Source of the DNA: Hungatella_A sp034142505
Lineage (GTDB): Bacteria; Bacillota; Clostridia; Lachnospirales; Lachnospiraceae
Length of the DNA: 64,000 bases
Direction: 5' to 3'
Assembly: GCA_034142505.1 (NCBI GenBank)
Contig: JAWZDV010000042.1
Location: forward strand, 34,784 to 98,783
Translations under genes and position numbers: made by a program
The notes under the pieces: model-generated
What the model was told of the DNA's origin: nothing
Database searches by the model: none
The model's input: only the letters and a program-made list of their open reading frames with translations
In this document: positions 23,709 through 32,025 of the stretch, piece after piece
How the letters are laid out: each line of letters opens with the position of its first letter
Position numbering within the stretch: position 1 is the first letter of the stretch

Positions 23709-24812
23709 TTATAATGGCTGGTAATCTTCGATTTGTATCTCTTGAAATGTACTCATCCGGCTGTAAATGTCAACTGCCATATCAAGAAGCGGCACAATCG
23801 CGATGGCACCGGTCCCCTCGCCCAGACACATGTGGGCCGTCAGGAATGGCTGCAATCCCAGGCAGTCCAGAATCAGCCGGCCGGCCGGTTCCGCCGATAT
23901 ATGGGAGGCCAGCATGTAGTCTACCGCTTGGGGACAGATGATGCTGGCGGCCAGGGCGGCGGTTGATGAGATAAAGCCATCAATGATAACCGGAATTCCG
24001 TAAACGGCGCCGCCCAGAAATACGCCAGTCAATCCGGCGATATCCAGACCGCCCACATTTGACAGGACTTCTATTGCATCCATATAGGGCATCATGTCCC
24101 TCAGCTCATCTGCAAGCACATACTCCGGCCAATATCGTTTGACCGCTTCTTCGATTACGGAAATCTTCTTTTTTAATCCTTCGTCTGAGAGTCCGGCCCC
24201 TTTGCCGGTCATCAGAGAGGGCGGTAAACCTGTGAAAACAGAGGCGACGGCGCTGCTGGTGGTGGTATTGCCGATTCCCATCTCACCGGTGGCAATCAGC
24301 TGGTATCCCTGGTCTTTCAGTGCCTTCACCATCCCAATTCCTGCTTCCAGAGCCAATTCGGTTTCTTCTCTCGTCATGGCCGGCTCCCTATGGAAATTCC
24401 GGGTGCCGGAAGCAATTTTTCTTCTGATCAGAGGATATTTGCTGCCGCAATGCTCCAGTTCTCCGGCCACTCCGATATCGACTGGAAATACGTCAACACC
24501 GGCCCGCTCCGCCATGATGCACACGCAGGAATCCCCTTTCGTGAAATTCTCTGTCACAACCGCAGTCACTTCCTGACCAGTCTGGGAAATGCCCTCTTCC
24601 ACCACGCCATTGTCGGCACACATGATTACCAGCGCTTTCTTTCCAATTTCAATCTGACTTGTTCCCTGGATTCCGGCAATCTTGATCACTGCCGGTTCTA
24701 AAAGTCCCAGACTGTTCAGGGGCTTGGCGATCTGGTTCCATCTGGCCTGCGCCTGGGCGCATGACGTCCGGTCCAGTCCTCTCACTTCTGTCAGGTATTC
24801 TTCCAGTATCAT
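23709..24812 (-). CDS. cobT: Nicotinate-nucleotide--dimethylbenzimidazole phosphoribosyltransferase
   Basis: 367 aa from ATG 24812, which overlaps the cbiA stop as ATATGA; 68 further upstream codons are open but run inside cbiA. It activates the lower-ligand base to alpha-ribazole phosphate. Marks: LVIMCADNGVVEEGISQTGQ, ATGEMGIGNTTTSSAVASVF, VLSNVGGLDIAGLTGVFLGG and the C-terminal CLGEGTGAIAIVPLLDMA containing the catalytic glutamate. Complete. Confidence 0.95.
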   Translation of the reverse strand: MILEEYLTEVRGLDRTSCAQAQARWNQIAKPLNSLGLLEPAVIKIAGIQGTSQIEIGKKALVIMCADNGVVEEGISQTGQEVTAVVTENFTKGDSCVCIMAERAGVDVFPVDIGVAGELEHCGSKYPLIRRKIASGTRNFHREPAMTREETELALEAGIGMVKALKDQGYQLIATGEMGIGNTTTSSAVASVFTGLPPSLMTGKGAGLSDEGLKKKISVIEEAVKRYWPEYVLADELRDMMPYMDAIEVLSNVGGLDIAGLTGVFLGGAVYGIPVIIDGFISSTAALAASIICPQAVDYMLASHISAEPAGRLILDCLGLQPFLTAHMCLGEGTGAIAIVPLLDMAVDIYSRMSTFQEIQIEDYQPL

Positions 24813-26308
24813 ATGATATCTCCCTTCTTCCCGCTTCGTCTGTCCTGGTAATTTTGACAGCCTTCCAGCCAGGTTTTCACAAAGTCCGGATTGGACGGAT
24901 AATACAGGTGCGGAAATCCTGCAATCTGATAGTCTCTGCTGTGCACACAGTTCCAGCCGCGGCTGCTTAAGGGTTTCGACGCCTTCCAGTCTCCTCCGCA
25001 GTTTGTACTGTCCCAATAGTGGAACTCATGGCCTTTGATCTCCTGTTTTAAGCATGGATCTTTCTCCCCCGATGTCAAAGAAATGTATCCAAACCGGGAA
25101 AGACGTTCCGTCCGGTATCCATTTCCGTCAATGACACCTGCCATGGGATAAGTGACTCCATCCGATGCTTCCAGTTTCTGATGGAGATAGAGGAAACCGC
25201 CGCACTCGGCTAAATAGGGCATTCCTGAATTTATGGCAGCTTTTACTGCTTCCCTCATGGGTGTATTGGAGGACAGTGACCATGCATAAAGTTCCGGGTA
25301 GCCGCCGCCGAGGATCATACCGTCGATATCCGCGGGGAGACTGCGGTCTGCCATAGGACTGAACGGGACCAGTTCCGCTCCCATAGATTCCAGCAAACGA
25401 AAATTTTCCTGGTAATAAAAACAGAAAGCGCTGTCCCTGGCTACTCCAATGCGAAGATGCATTTTCAGATCGCCAACACCATTCCGATCCTTTCCCTGGG
25501 ACGATTCCTGTATCACAAGCGCAGGCGCCGACTGGGCAATCTCGCATATTTGATCGATCTCTACGGTCTTTACGATCTGCTCTGCCAGCTGTTCCATCTG
25601 AGCGCGCAGTGAAGAAATCTCTTCCGGACGCACCAGTCCTAAATGGCGGCTCTCCAGCTTCATCTCATCACACTCCGGGATGCAGCCTACTAAAGCCACG
25701 CCAAGCCGTTCAATCTCCGGTCTCAATCGGTCTGCCATGGCTGGAGATATTCGGTTTAGGAGGATTCCCTTGATCTGATTGCCAGGAAAAGTACCCATGT
25801 CTTCTGGTCCCCGTTCCTGTACCAATTCCAACGCCCGGTCTCTTTCATACTGTAAAAATCCCTGAATCACAGCTGCCAACGACAGGCTGGCTCCCTTGCA
25901 GTCCACAATCAAAATCACCGGTGTTTCCGTGATTCTGGCGATATCGAAACTGCTGGCCCAGGTACTGGTCCCAGCCACGCCGTCAAAATATCCCATGACA
26001 CCTTCGATTACAGATATATCCTGCTGCTGCGGATTTTTCTGCGAACGATCCTGTAAATTCTTCTGCGAACCTTCCGCCAGTTGTCTGCAAATTTCCTCTC
26101 TTCCCAGGAAAAAGCTGTCTAAATTCCCCCCATTTACTCCAAGAACATATTTATGAAACATGGGGTCTATGTAATCCGGTCCGCATTTGAAGGCGGACGG
26201 AGAATTTCCTCTGTTGATCAGTGCCTGCAGCAAACCACAGGTAATCGTCGTTTTTCCACATCCGCTGGCCGACGCGGCCAACATAAGCCTTGGAATGCAA
26301 ACCTTCAT
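24809..26308 (-). CDS. cbiA: Cobyrinate a,c-diamide synthase
   Basis: 499 aa, somewhat longer than usual (about 450-460). Amidates the a and c carboxylates of cobyrinate with glutamine and ATP. N-terminal ATPase: MLAASASGCGKTTITCGLLQ, FKCGPDYIDPMFHK and VIEGVMGYFDGVAG; C-terminal glutaminase-like domain: ILGGGYPELYAWSLSSN and PYLAECGGFLYLHQ with the nucleophilic cysteine. Extra length comes from a short degenerate repeat near residue 80 (GSQKNLQDRSQKNPQQQ) and a Gln/Ser linker near 265. Confidence 0.95.
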   Translation of the reverse strand: MKVCIPRLMLAASASGCGKTTITCGLLQALINRGNSPSAFKCGPDYIDPMFHKYVLGVNGGNLDSFFLGREEICRQLAEGSQKNLQDRSQKNPQQQDISVIEGVMGYFDGVAGTSTWASSFDIARITETPVILIVDCKGASLSLAAVIQGFLQYERDRALELVQERGPEDMGTFPGNQIKGILLNRISPAMADRLRPEIERLGVALVGCIPECDEMKLESRHLGLVRPEEISSLRAQMEQLAEQIVKTVEIDQICEIAQSAPALVIQESSQGKDRNGVGDLKMHLRIGVARDSAFCFYYQENFRLLESMGAELVPFSPMADRSLPADIDGMILGGGYPELYAWSLSSNTPMREAVKAAINSGMPYLAECGGFLYLHQKLEASDGVTYPMAGVIDGNGYRTERLSRFGYISLTSGEKDPCLKQEIKGHEFHYWDSTNCGGDWKASKPLSSRGWNCVHSRDYQIAGFPHLYYPSNPDFVKTWLEGCQNYQDRRSGKKGDII

Positions 26309-26368
26309 ATTCTATCCTTTCTAATCTGCAAATAATGGCTCTCCATGGCAGGAATGCTTCATTATATC

Positions 26369-26914
26369 CTAAAATGAGATAATATAAACCGGGTTCTGCC
26401 CCTGCATCATGTGATAATTCCCAACCGTTCTCGCTTTCGATACCTGCATGGACACAATCTCAGCCTCGATTCCCCTCTCTTTCAGAAGCGCTAACGTCTG
26501 GGACAACGTTTCCAGCGCAATGATATTGATTACAATCCGAACAGACAGATTTTTCTTATAAAGAGCATCCAGCAAACCAGCCATATTTCCGGAGGAACCG
26601 CCGATAAAGGCGTGGGTAGGACATGGAAGCTTTGCTAATGCCTCCGGCGCCGTTCCTGTCACAATATGAACTCCTGATGCGCCAAATTTCCTAATATTCG
26701 CTTCAATCAGCTCCACTGCTTCCGGCTTCTGTTCCACTGCATAGACGCTGCCGGAGTTCATCTGACAGGCCGCCTCAATTGAGACAGAGCCGGTTCCCGC
26801 CCCTATATCATATAGAACGGAATCCGGTTTTAATTCCAGCTTTGATATGGATACCGCCCGGACCTCCGCTTTGGTCATGGGTACTTCTCCCCGGATAAAC
26901 CACTCATCTCTCAT
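26369..26914 (-). CDS. cbiT: Cobalt-precorrin-6B C15 methyltransferase (decarboxylating subunit)
   Basis: 181 aa SAM-dependent enzyme that methylates C15 and removes the acetate carboxylate at C12. It starts RDEWFIRGEVPMTKAEVRAV, then the SAM-binding VLYDIGAGTGSVSIEAA and the substrate loop THAFIGGSSGNMAGLLDAL. Typical length. The partner activity CbiE is the C-terminal half of the cobK-cbiE fusion upstream, from which it is separated by the SAP-like gene. Confidence 0.93.
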   Translation of the reverse strand: MRDEWFIRGEVPMTKAEVRAVSISKLELKPDSVLYDIGAGTGSVSIEAACQMNSGSVYAVEQKPEAVELIEANIRKFGASGVHIVTGTAPEALAKLPCPTHAFIGGSSGNMAGLLDALYKKNLSVRIVINIIALETLSQTLALLKERGIEAEIVSMQVSKARTVGNYHMMQGQNPVYIISF

Positions 26915-26923
26915 TTGTTTTCC

Positions 26924-27532
26924 TCAATCTTTCCTTTGAGACTCCGATGCCTTGATACAGGCCAAGTCTGTCTTTTCATAGCGGTTATGTCCCTGTAAAC
27001 TCTTCTTGTATTTCCAGCACTGAATTGCCTGTTCCAGTGATTTTCCCTGGTTATCAGCGAAGAAATCCCGAATATAGGTATTGTATTCAAACTGCCGGTC
27101 AATGGTTGTTCCGCCTTTTTTCTTCTCTTCCAGAATCTGGCTATAAGCCTCAATTGCCTGACCATAGGTTTTTCCAGCGTTGCTTTTCAGCCACTTTTGG
27201 AAGGCGACATTAAAGGAAAAAGAACTGCCGATATTTTCTTTGAAAAATGCCCGGTGTGTTTCAGAGCAGACGAAATGTTCTTCTATTAAAGTATCTGTTT
27301 GAATCGGCTTTCCATCTGGCAGTTTTCGGCTATTTTTTTGAGGTTTCTTCTGCGCAGAGAGTATTTCCCCGGTGTCCAGATAGTGGGCTATTCGATCGGT
27401 GAGTTCCAGTTTCCCGCCGGATGTCGGCAGGCCGAATTTCCGGCAGAAATCAGTCAGTTCTTCTTTCAGATAATAAAAGCTGCGGAAGGTGTTTCCGTCA
27501 AGGTGTTGATCTAATTGTGGACGTTCCGTCAT
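26924..27532 (-). CDS. SAP-like/DUF6434 domain protein inside the cobalamin operon
   Basis: 202 aa from an ATG at 27532; 26 more codons upstream lie inside cbiE. Residues about 10-55 (FYYLKEELTDFCRKFGLPTS, then GGKLELTDRIAHYLDTGE) form a SAP-type helix-extended-helix module. The remainder has THRAFFKENIGSSFSFNVAF and WLKSNAGKTYGQAIEAY, as in small SAP/DUF6434 proteins that are thought to bind nucleic acid. No relation to corrin chemistry is apparent. It is tightly packed between cbiE (16 nt) and cbiT (9 nt), so it is co-transcribed; probably a passenger acquired by the operon. Confidence 0.65.
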   Translation of the reverse strand: MTERPQLDQHLDGNTFRSFYYLKEELTDFCRKFGLPTSGGKLELTDRIAHYLDTGEILSAQKKPQKNSRKLPDGKPIQTDTLIEEHFVCSETHRAFFKENIGSSFSFNVAFQKWLKSNAGKTYGQAIEAYSQILEEKKKGGTTIDRQFEYNTYIRDFFADNQGKSLEQAIQCWKYKKSLQGHNRYEKTDLACIKASESQRKD

Positions 27533-27548
27533 TGGTATTCTCCCTGTT

Positions 27549-29108
27549 TTATTGTTCCAGAAGAACGGCTGTGAGACTTCCGAAGGAATAGTCCTGCACG
27601 TCTTCTGCATTTCCGGTTACGATCCGTTCATCGGGGTAGGAAAGGCGTTCTCCTACGGAAACGGTAACTTTTGCATAGCCATTTCCAGCCAGTTTCCGGC
27701 AGAGGTTCTTGACGGCGTCCTCTCCGCCCAGCAGGAGGAGAACTCTGTCATGGTGCCGTAACAGTTCCAGTTCGTCCTGAACCCGCCCGTGTGCGCTGGC
27801 AAGATAGACGTCATCCCAGGAGGTTTGAAGCTTGGCGCACAGATAAGCGGCCGTGGAAATTCCGGGATAGACGGTTGTCTGGATGTGATGATGCTGATCA
27901 CTTTGTTTTAAGTCTTTTAAGAGGGTTTTGGCCCCACTGTAAAATCCGGTGTCGCCGGAATATACGACGGATATCTTTCGGTATTCACGATGGCTTTCCA
28001 GCCATTGCAGGACATCACGGCTTAGATATATCGGTTCTTTTGGGATTCCGGGGGCGATTGTTTCTACGCTTTGAATCATTCGTTCTGCTCCCAGAATGAT
28101 TTCGCTCTGCCTTAGAACCGCCACGGCTTCCTGGGTCATTTGACCGGAGCCGCCCATTCCGATGCCGACGAGATTTAATTGGACGGGGAGGTCGTTGATT
28201 CCGAATTCCTGGTTAAGGAATGTGATCCCCTCTTCCAGTGTTATTCCTTCCGGCTTTTTGGGACGCCCGATCACAATCGGCGTTACGCCGCATTCTAAGG
28301 CAGCTTCGATTTTCTCCTGGAAACCGCCTGCTGCCCCGGCTTCTTTCGTCACCAGATAGCTGGCTCCGGTTTGGTGCAGCATAGCCACGTTCATTTCCCT
28401 GGAAAATGGTCCCTGCATGGCAATCACATGATTTCCGCAGATTCCAAGGGATTCACAAACAGCCAGATTCTCACTGCCAGGAAGCACCCGGACATAGAGC
28501 CGCGCGGAGTAATCCGGCAGGTGGGTGTATGTTTCTAATTCTTTGCTTCCCGTAGTGACGAAAACGCTTCCTTCTACGGTTTGGAGATATTCAACGGCTG
28601 CTTCCACGGTTTCTTTCCAGATTACATCCTGCCGGTTTAGTATCGGTTCTTTTCGTACATGACGACTGTAAGTATTGTGGGCCTCTGTATTGCTATTCTC
28701 TGTATTGCAGTTCTCTTTGTTGCAGTTTTCTGTATTGCAGTTTTCTTCACCATAACTGCATTTATTATATTGATTCAAAGCCAGTTCCGGAGACTTCGCC
28801 CTGGCGATTCTGATATACTGCACACCAGTTGTCCGACAAGCTTCTGACACATGTTCCGTCACCACGGCTGCATATGGGTGGGTAGCGTCCATGACCATCC
28901 GCGGATGTTCGTTCTGAATCATCGAAACCATTTCCGCCTCGGTCATGGCCTGGCGGTGAATGTTCAGCCATGGGCTTTCGGGAAGCACCCATTTTCCATA
29001 GTCGGACACCACGCAGACTACTGCTTGGATCTTTCGCTCCGCGCAGGCTTCGGCCAGCAGCCGTCCTTCTGTTGTTCCGCCAAATATTATCACATCAGAC
29101 ATGTTCAT
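27549..29108 (-). CDS. cbiJ-cbiE: Fused cobalt-precorrin-6A reductase and cobalt-precorrin-7 C5 methyltransferase
   Basis: 519 aa. Residues about 1-290 are a CobK/CbiJ reductase (DVIIFGGTTEGRLLAEACAE, RMVMDATHPYAAVVTEHVSE, FVTTGSKELETY, VIAMQGPFSREMN, LVTKEAGAAGGFQEK). Residues about 305-519 are CbiE (LNLVGIGMGGSGQMTQEAVA, VVYSGDTGFYSGAKTLL, YPGISTAAYLCAKLQTSW). The reductase carries a tract of four pentapeptide repeats (ENCNT-type) near residue 130, in a loop that is short in other CobK proteins. The start overlaps the cbiH stop by 14 nt. The fusion puts two steps of the same pathway in one chain. Confidence 0.92.
   Translation of the reverse strand: MNMSDVIIFGGTTEGRLLAEACAERKIQAVVCVVSDYGKWVLPESPWLNIHRQAMTEAEMVSMIQNEHPRMVMDATHPYAAVVTEHVSEACRTTGVQYIRIARAKSPELALNQYNKCSYGEENCNTENCNKENCNTENSNTEAHNTYSRHVRKEPILNRQDVIWKETVEAAVEYLQTVEGSVFVTTGSKELETYTHLPDYSARLYVRVLPGSENLAVCESLGICGNHVIAMQGPFSREMNVAMLHQTGASYLVTKEAGAAGGFQEKIEAALECGVTPIVIGRPKKPEGITLEEGITFLNQEFGINDLPVQLNLVGIGMGGSGQMTQEAVAVLRQSEIILGAERMIQSVETIAPGIPKEPIYLSRDVLQWLESHREYRKISVVYSGDTGFYSGAKTLLKDLKQSDQHHHIQTTVYPGISTAAYLCAKLQTSWDDVYLASAHGRVQDELELLRHHDRVLLLLGGEDAVKNLCRKLAGNGYAKVTVSVGERLSYPDERIVTGNAEDVQDYSFGSLTAVLLEQ
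28685..28744 (-). repeat. Four tandem 15-nt repeats inside cbiJ
   Basis: On the plus strand the units are CTGTATTGCTATTCT, CTGTATTGCAGTTCT, CTTTGTTGCAGTTTT and CTGTATTGCAGTTTT. On the coding strand they give ENSNT, ENCNT, ENCNK, ENCNT. Each unit is in frame, so copy-number change would leave the protein open. Confidence 0.85.
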
Positions 29109-29847
29109 ATCCTCTCGGTGTTATCATAAAGCCCCGCTCTGCGCGGGTTGAAGAGTTGCCGATATACACGGTAGTAAACATATCCACCTGCATTTCCTTC
29201 AATTCTTCCAGGGTCATCACGCTGGAGGATTCTCCGTCTCTTCCAATATTTCGTGCGATTCCGCAGATGGTATCCGGCCGTTTATATTTCATCACGATCT
29301 CGCAGGCCCGTCTTAGATAATCTGAACGTTTTTTGCTGGACGGATTGTAAATGCAGATGACCATATCCGACTGTGCCGCGCATTCCAGCCGCCGCTCAAT
29401 TGTCTCCATCGGGGTCAGCAGATCACTTAAGCTGATCACGGCAAAATCATGGCAGATTGGCGCACCCAGCACTGCCGCACCACCGCAGGCCGCCGTCACA
29501 CCTGGCACCATCTCCACCTCTACCTGGGGAAAGTTCTTCGCCAGTTCCAGCACCAGTCCGGCCATCCCGTACACACCGGAATCTCCGCTGCACACCATGG
29601 ATACCGTCCGTCCCTGGTCCGCCGCAAGAAGCGCCAGACGGCAGCGTTCTACCTCTTTCATCATGGGGGTCGCCATCATTTCCGCATTGGGGAAATAGGG
29701 GCGTATCAACTCTATGTAAACCGTGTATCCGACGATCAGCTGGCTGTTCTCCAGCACTCTTACCGCCTTAAGCGTCATCTGCTCATATTCTCCCGGTCCG
29801 ATTCCAACTACATATAATTTCTTTTGATTGATCTCATCCGGTTTCAT
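29095..29847 (-). CDS. cbiH: Cobalt-precorrin-3 C17 methyltransferase (ring contraction)
   Basis: 250 aa, standard length. Tetrapyrrole methylase fold: LYVVGIGPGEYEQMTLKAVR at the N-terminus, VSMVCSGDSGVYGMAGLVLE, EVEMVPGVTAACGGAAVLGA, and near the C-terminus CGIARNIGRDGESSSVMTLE, typical of CbiH/CobJ. It methylates C17 and triggers ring contraction. Lies after cbiG, with a repeat-bearing 150-nt spacer between them, unusually long for this operon. Confidence 0.94.
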   Translation of the reverse strand: MKPDEINQKKLYVVGIGPGEYEQMTLKAVRVLENSQLIVGYTVYIELIRPYFPNAEMMATPMMKEVERCRLALLAADQGRTVSMVCSGDSGVYGMAGLVLELAKNFPQVEVEMVPGVTAACGGAAVLGAPICHDFAVISLSDLLTPMETIERRLECAAQSDMVICIYNPSSKKRSDYLRRACEIVMKYKRPDTICGIARNIGRDGESSSVMTLEELKEMQVDMFTTVYIGNSSTRAERGFMITPRGYEHV

Positions 29848-29859
29848 TTGATTATCCTG

Positions 29860-29934
29860 CCTTTACTCATTTTGCTTTTATTCGTTTTGCTTTTATACGT
29901 TTTGTTCATTTCCATTTTGCTCCTATTGGCCTTG
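29860..29934 (-). repeat. Five degenerate 15-nt repeats in the cbiG-cbiH spacer
   Basis: Plus-strand units in phase: CCTTTACTCATTTTG, CTTTTATTCGTTTTG, CTTTTATACGTTTTG, TTCATTTCCATTTTG, CTCCTATTGGCCTTG. Period 15 nt exactly. They fill half of the 151-nt spacer; no gene or terminator is visible in it. Confidence 0.75.
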
Positions 29935-29998
29935 CTACTTCAAATCCGGTCATTTCTCTTAATCACTCTTATTCCGTTTTCTATTCTTCCGGCCACTT

Positions 29999-31108
29999 TT
30001 ATTTCTTCATTCTAATAACCTTATTTCGCAAAGCCACCGCAACGGTCACACCAGCGCCTATCTGTTTCTTCACCAGCAGCCGGGGGATGCCATCCACGCT
30101 ATGCTTGATCGCATCCCACATGGCTGCCCGTTCGCAGACGCTGCCGGTTCCTGTGGTTTTCCTCACAAACTCTGACTCCGTAAACTCTCCAGGCGCCTGT
30201 TCCAGTTCAGCAGTGGTATATGTGGTAAAATCCAGTCCCCATTTTCTACAAAACTCATGTAGTCCAGGTTCTTCCTTCTTTAACTCGATACTGGCCGCAC
30301 CGGCGGCAGCATGAAAATCCAGCTGATATTCCTCCAGTATCTGAAACACTGCCGTTTCAATCGACGCTGCGGATACTCCTTTCCGGCAGCCGATTCCTAT
30401 GCTTAAGACTTTCGGAACAAGCCGCAGCACTGTGGTATCCCCGGCCAGAAACATTTTCAGAAAGGAGGTGTCCTCCACCTGTTTCCGCCAGGTGATCCAA
30501 ACAACTCTCCGGCACATTTCCTTCTGCGTAAATCCCTCCGGCAGTCCGCCTTCTACTGGGACATCGCTGTAAAATCCCACCGGGATTCCCTCCAGCACAT
30601 CCGCTGAAATCTCTTTCGCCGCCTGCCTGTCGCTGATTGAAAGCCCTTGCTCCCTTGCAAACACATCCACGGCAAACCGGCCATTCACATCGGTGGCCGT
30701 GGTGATCACGGGAACCGCACCGAGAATCTCCGCCACCAGACCAGCCAATTCATTGGCTCCGCCCACATGGCCGGACAGCAGCGACACTGCAAACGTTCCC
30801 TGCTCATCCACCACAACCACCGCCGGGTCCGTCATTTTATCCTTCAAAAACGGCGCAATCGCCCGCACCGCAATCCCGGCTGCGCCGACAAAGACAAGTC
30901 CATCCTGGGACTCAAACTGTTTCCCCGTCCACTCTCCCAGCGGCTCACGTCTGGGCACCAGCCCCGCCTGCTCATGAAACGGATTTAAAAAACGCTCCAG
31001 CACATACCCCGTACACGTCTCCCCCATCTCCCGGAAACGCTTTACCAGACGCTCATTGATCTCATTTCCTGTCCGCGTAAAACTGATAATAGCCAGTTTC
31101 ATGTCCAT
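29999..31108 (-). CDS. cbiG: Cobalt-precorrin-5A hydrolase
   Basis: 369 aa (ATG at 31108 or, two codons later, 31102). Opens the delta-lactone of cobalt-precorrin-5A, releasing acetaldehyde. N-terminal domain with GLVFVGAAGIAVRAIAPFLK and FAVSLLSGHVGGANELAGLV; C-terminal CobE-like domain with LSIGIGCRKGVSAASIETAV and ELEQAPGEFTESEFVRKTTG followed by GSVCERAAM. Complete. It follows the unknown 91-aa gene after a 119-nt gap. Confidence 0.94.
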   Translation of the reverse strand: MDMKLAIISFTRTGNEINERLVKRFREMGETCTGYVLERFLNPFHEQAGLVPRREPLGEWTGKQFESQDGLVFVGAAGIAVRAIAPFLKDKMTDPAVVVVDEQGTFAVSLLSGHVGGANELAGLVAEILGAVPVITTATDVNGRFAVDVFAREQGLSISDRQAAKEISADVLEGIPVGFYSDVPVEGGLPEGFTQKEMCRRVVWITWRKQVEDTSFLKMFLAGDTTVLRLVPKVLSIGIGCRKGVSAASIETAVFQILEEYQLDFHAAAGAASIELKKEEPGLHEFCRKWGLDFTTYTTAELEQAPGEFTESEFVRKTTGTGSVCERAAMWDAIKHSVDGIPRLLVKKQIGAGVTVAVALRNKVIRMKK

Positions 31109-31204
31109 TCCCCTGTTCCTGTTTTGATTGTGATCGTAAGATGTGATCTATCATAGCATAATTTTCTTATTATGAATATTTTTGGTGGTAATATTTTTTT
31201 ATAG

Positions 31205-31261
31205 GGAAGCAGTTTTGTACCACTTGATCATTCATTGATCTTGAGTGGGTTACTTGCTTCC
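31205..31261. other. Long imperfect hairpin across the end of the 91-aa gene
   Basis: GGAAGCA pairs with TGCTTCC at the ends (57 nt), with CCACT/AGTGG and TGATC/GATCA inside. On the plus strand it is followed by TTTTTAAT, on the minus strand by ATAAAAAAA. It includes the last eleven codons and the stop of the 91-aa gene. It could be a terminator for the plus strand, where no gene precedes it, or an inserted palindrome that truncated that gene. Confidence 0.45.
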
Positions 31262-31503
31262 TTTTTAATATCCACTAAATCATACAGATACAGTTTACCA
31301 CCAGATGTACAATTGACCACTAAACGTCCACTAGATACATTAATATCCTTTGTTTCTGCCATCTTGAAAATCTCACCAATATGTTGTTCCAAATAAACTT
31401 CCACTTCATGCCAATCTATATTTTGTTTATTCATAAAAATTATGTCGGAAATAAGGACTACTTTTTTCCCAGTATCATCCGATACGATTGCTGGCTGCCC
31501 CAT
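31228..31503 (-). CDS. Unknown 91-aa protein inside the cobalamin operon
   Basis: Not identified with certainty. The N-terminal half (QPAIVSDDTGKKVVLISDII, then WHEVEVYLEQHIGEIFKMAE) resembles small Firmicute proteins of mobile or toxin-like neighbourhoods that run longer than this one, with a helix of the form YLkxyiGe. The C-terminal third (LVVNCTSGGKLYLYDLVDIK) does not follow that pattern, and the last residues are read from a hairpin, so the gene may be truncated. Located between the acetyltransferase and cbiG; the AT-rich composition differs from that of the cbi genes, which suggests insertion. Confidence 0.45.
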   Translation of the reverse strand: MGQPAIVSDDTGKKVVLISDIIFMNKQNIDWHEVEVYLEQHIGEIFKMAETKDINVSSGRLVVNCTSGGKLYLYDLVDIKKEASNPLKINE

Positions 31504-31524
31504 ATGATATACCCCTTTGTCTTT

Positions 31525-31989
31525 CTATATACTCAATTTTTTCTGCATGACATCATAACACAAAAAATCACCGGATTCCGTTTGTATGGAATGGGTTTCA
31601 ATCTCTGTGTAGCCTCGTTTTCGATAGATGGCTTTTGCTGGCAGGGATGCATCTAAGATGATCCTGTCATGGTGCTCAAAGATTATCTTCTCAGCAAAAT
31701 CTAATAGCTCCCGGCCAAAGCCCTGTTTTTGATATTGGGGTAATACAAATAGGCGGCAGATTTCATTTTCCCGGATGGTTATGGTGGCGGCGGCCTCCTG
31801 GTTTGAGGTTCGCTTTAGAAAGACGATGCCGGCTTCCAAATCTATGGAGATATTGTCATCATTGTGGTGGGACAGGAAAAAATCGACGGCACCTTTGGGA
31901 TAATAATGAGGATATATGTTCTTGATTGTAGTGGTTGTAATGGTTTTTACTGTTTCCAATTGACTGATGTCAGCACGTATGATACTCAT
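31525..31989 (-). CDS. GNAT family N-acetyltransferase
   Basis: 154 aa. The acetyl-CoA binding motif lies in ICRLFVLPQYQKQGFGRELL, followed by LDASLPAKAIYRKRGYTEIE, the usual beta5-alpha4 region. Substrate unknown. It sits between cbiF (36 nt) and the 91-aa gene (21 nt) in the cobalamin operon, though it has no known role in that pathway; a passenger gene or an acetylation step on an unknown small molecule are both open. Confidence 0.85.
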   Translation of the reverse strand: MSIIRADISQLETVKTITTTTIKNIYPHYYPKGAVDFFLSHHNDDNISIDLEAGIVFLKRTSNQEAAATITIRENEICRLFVLPQYQKQGFGRELLDFAEKIIFEHHDRIILDASLPAKAIYRKRGYTEIETHSIQTESGDFLCYDVMQKKLSI

Positions 31990-32025
31990 CCTGTTTTTCT
32001 CCTGTATGGATCGATTCTATTGTTA

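Noticed and set aside
26911..27165. 84-codon ORF opposite in frame within the SAP-like gene
   Set aside because: Arg/Trp-rich composition typical of a shadow frame; the longer SAP-like frame has domain similarity and correct spacing to its neighbours.
29824..30015. Hydrophobic 63-codon ORF on the plus strand, resembling a membrane peptide
   Set aside because: It arises from the T-rich 15-nt repeats in the cbiG-cbiH spacer, has no ribosome binding site, and lies antisense to a continuous operon.
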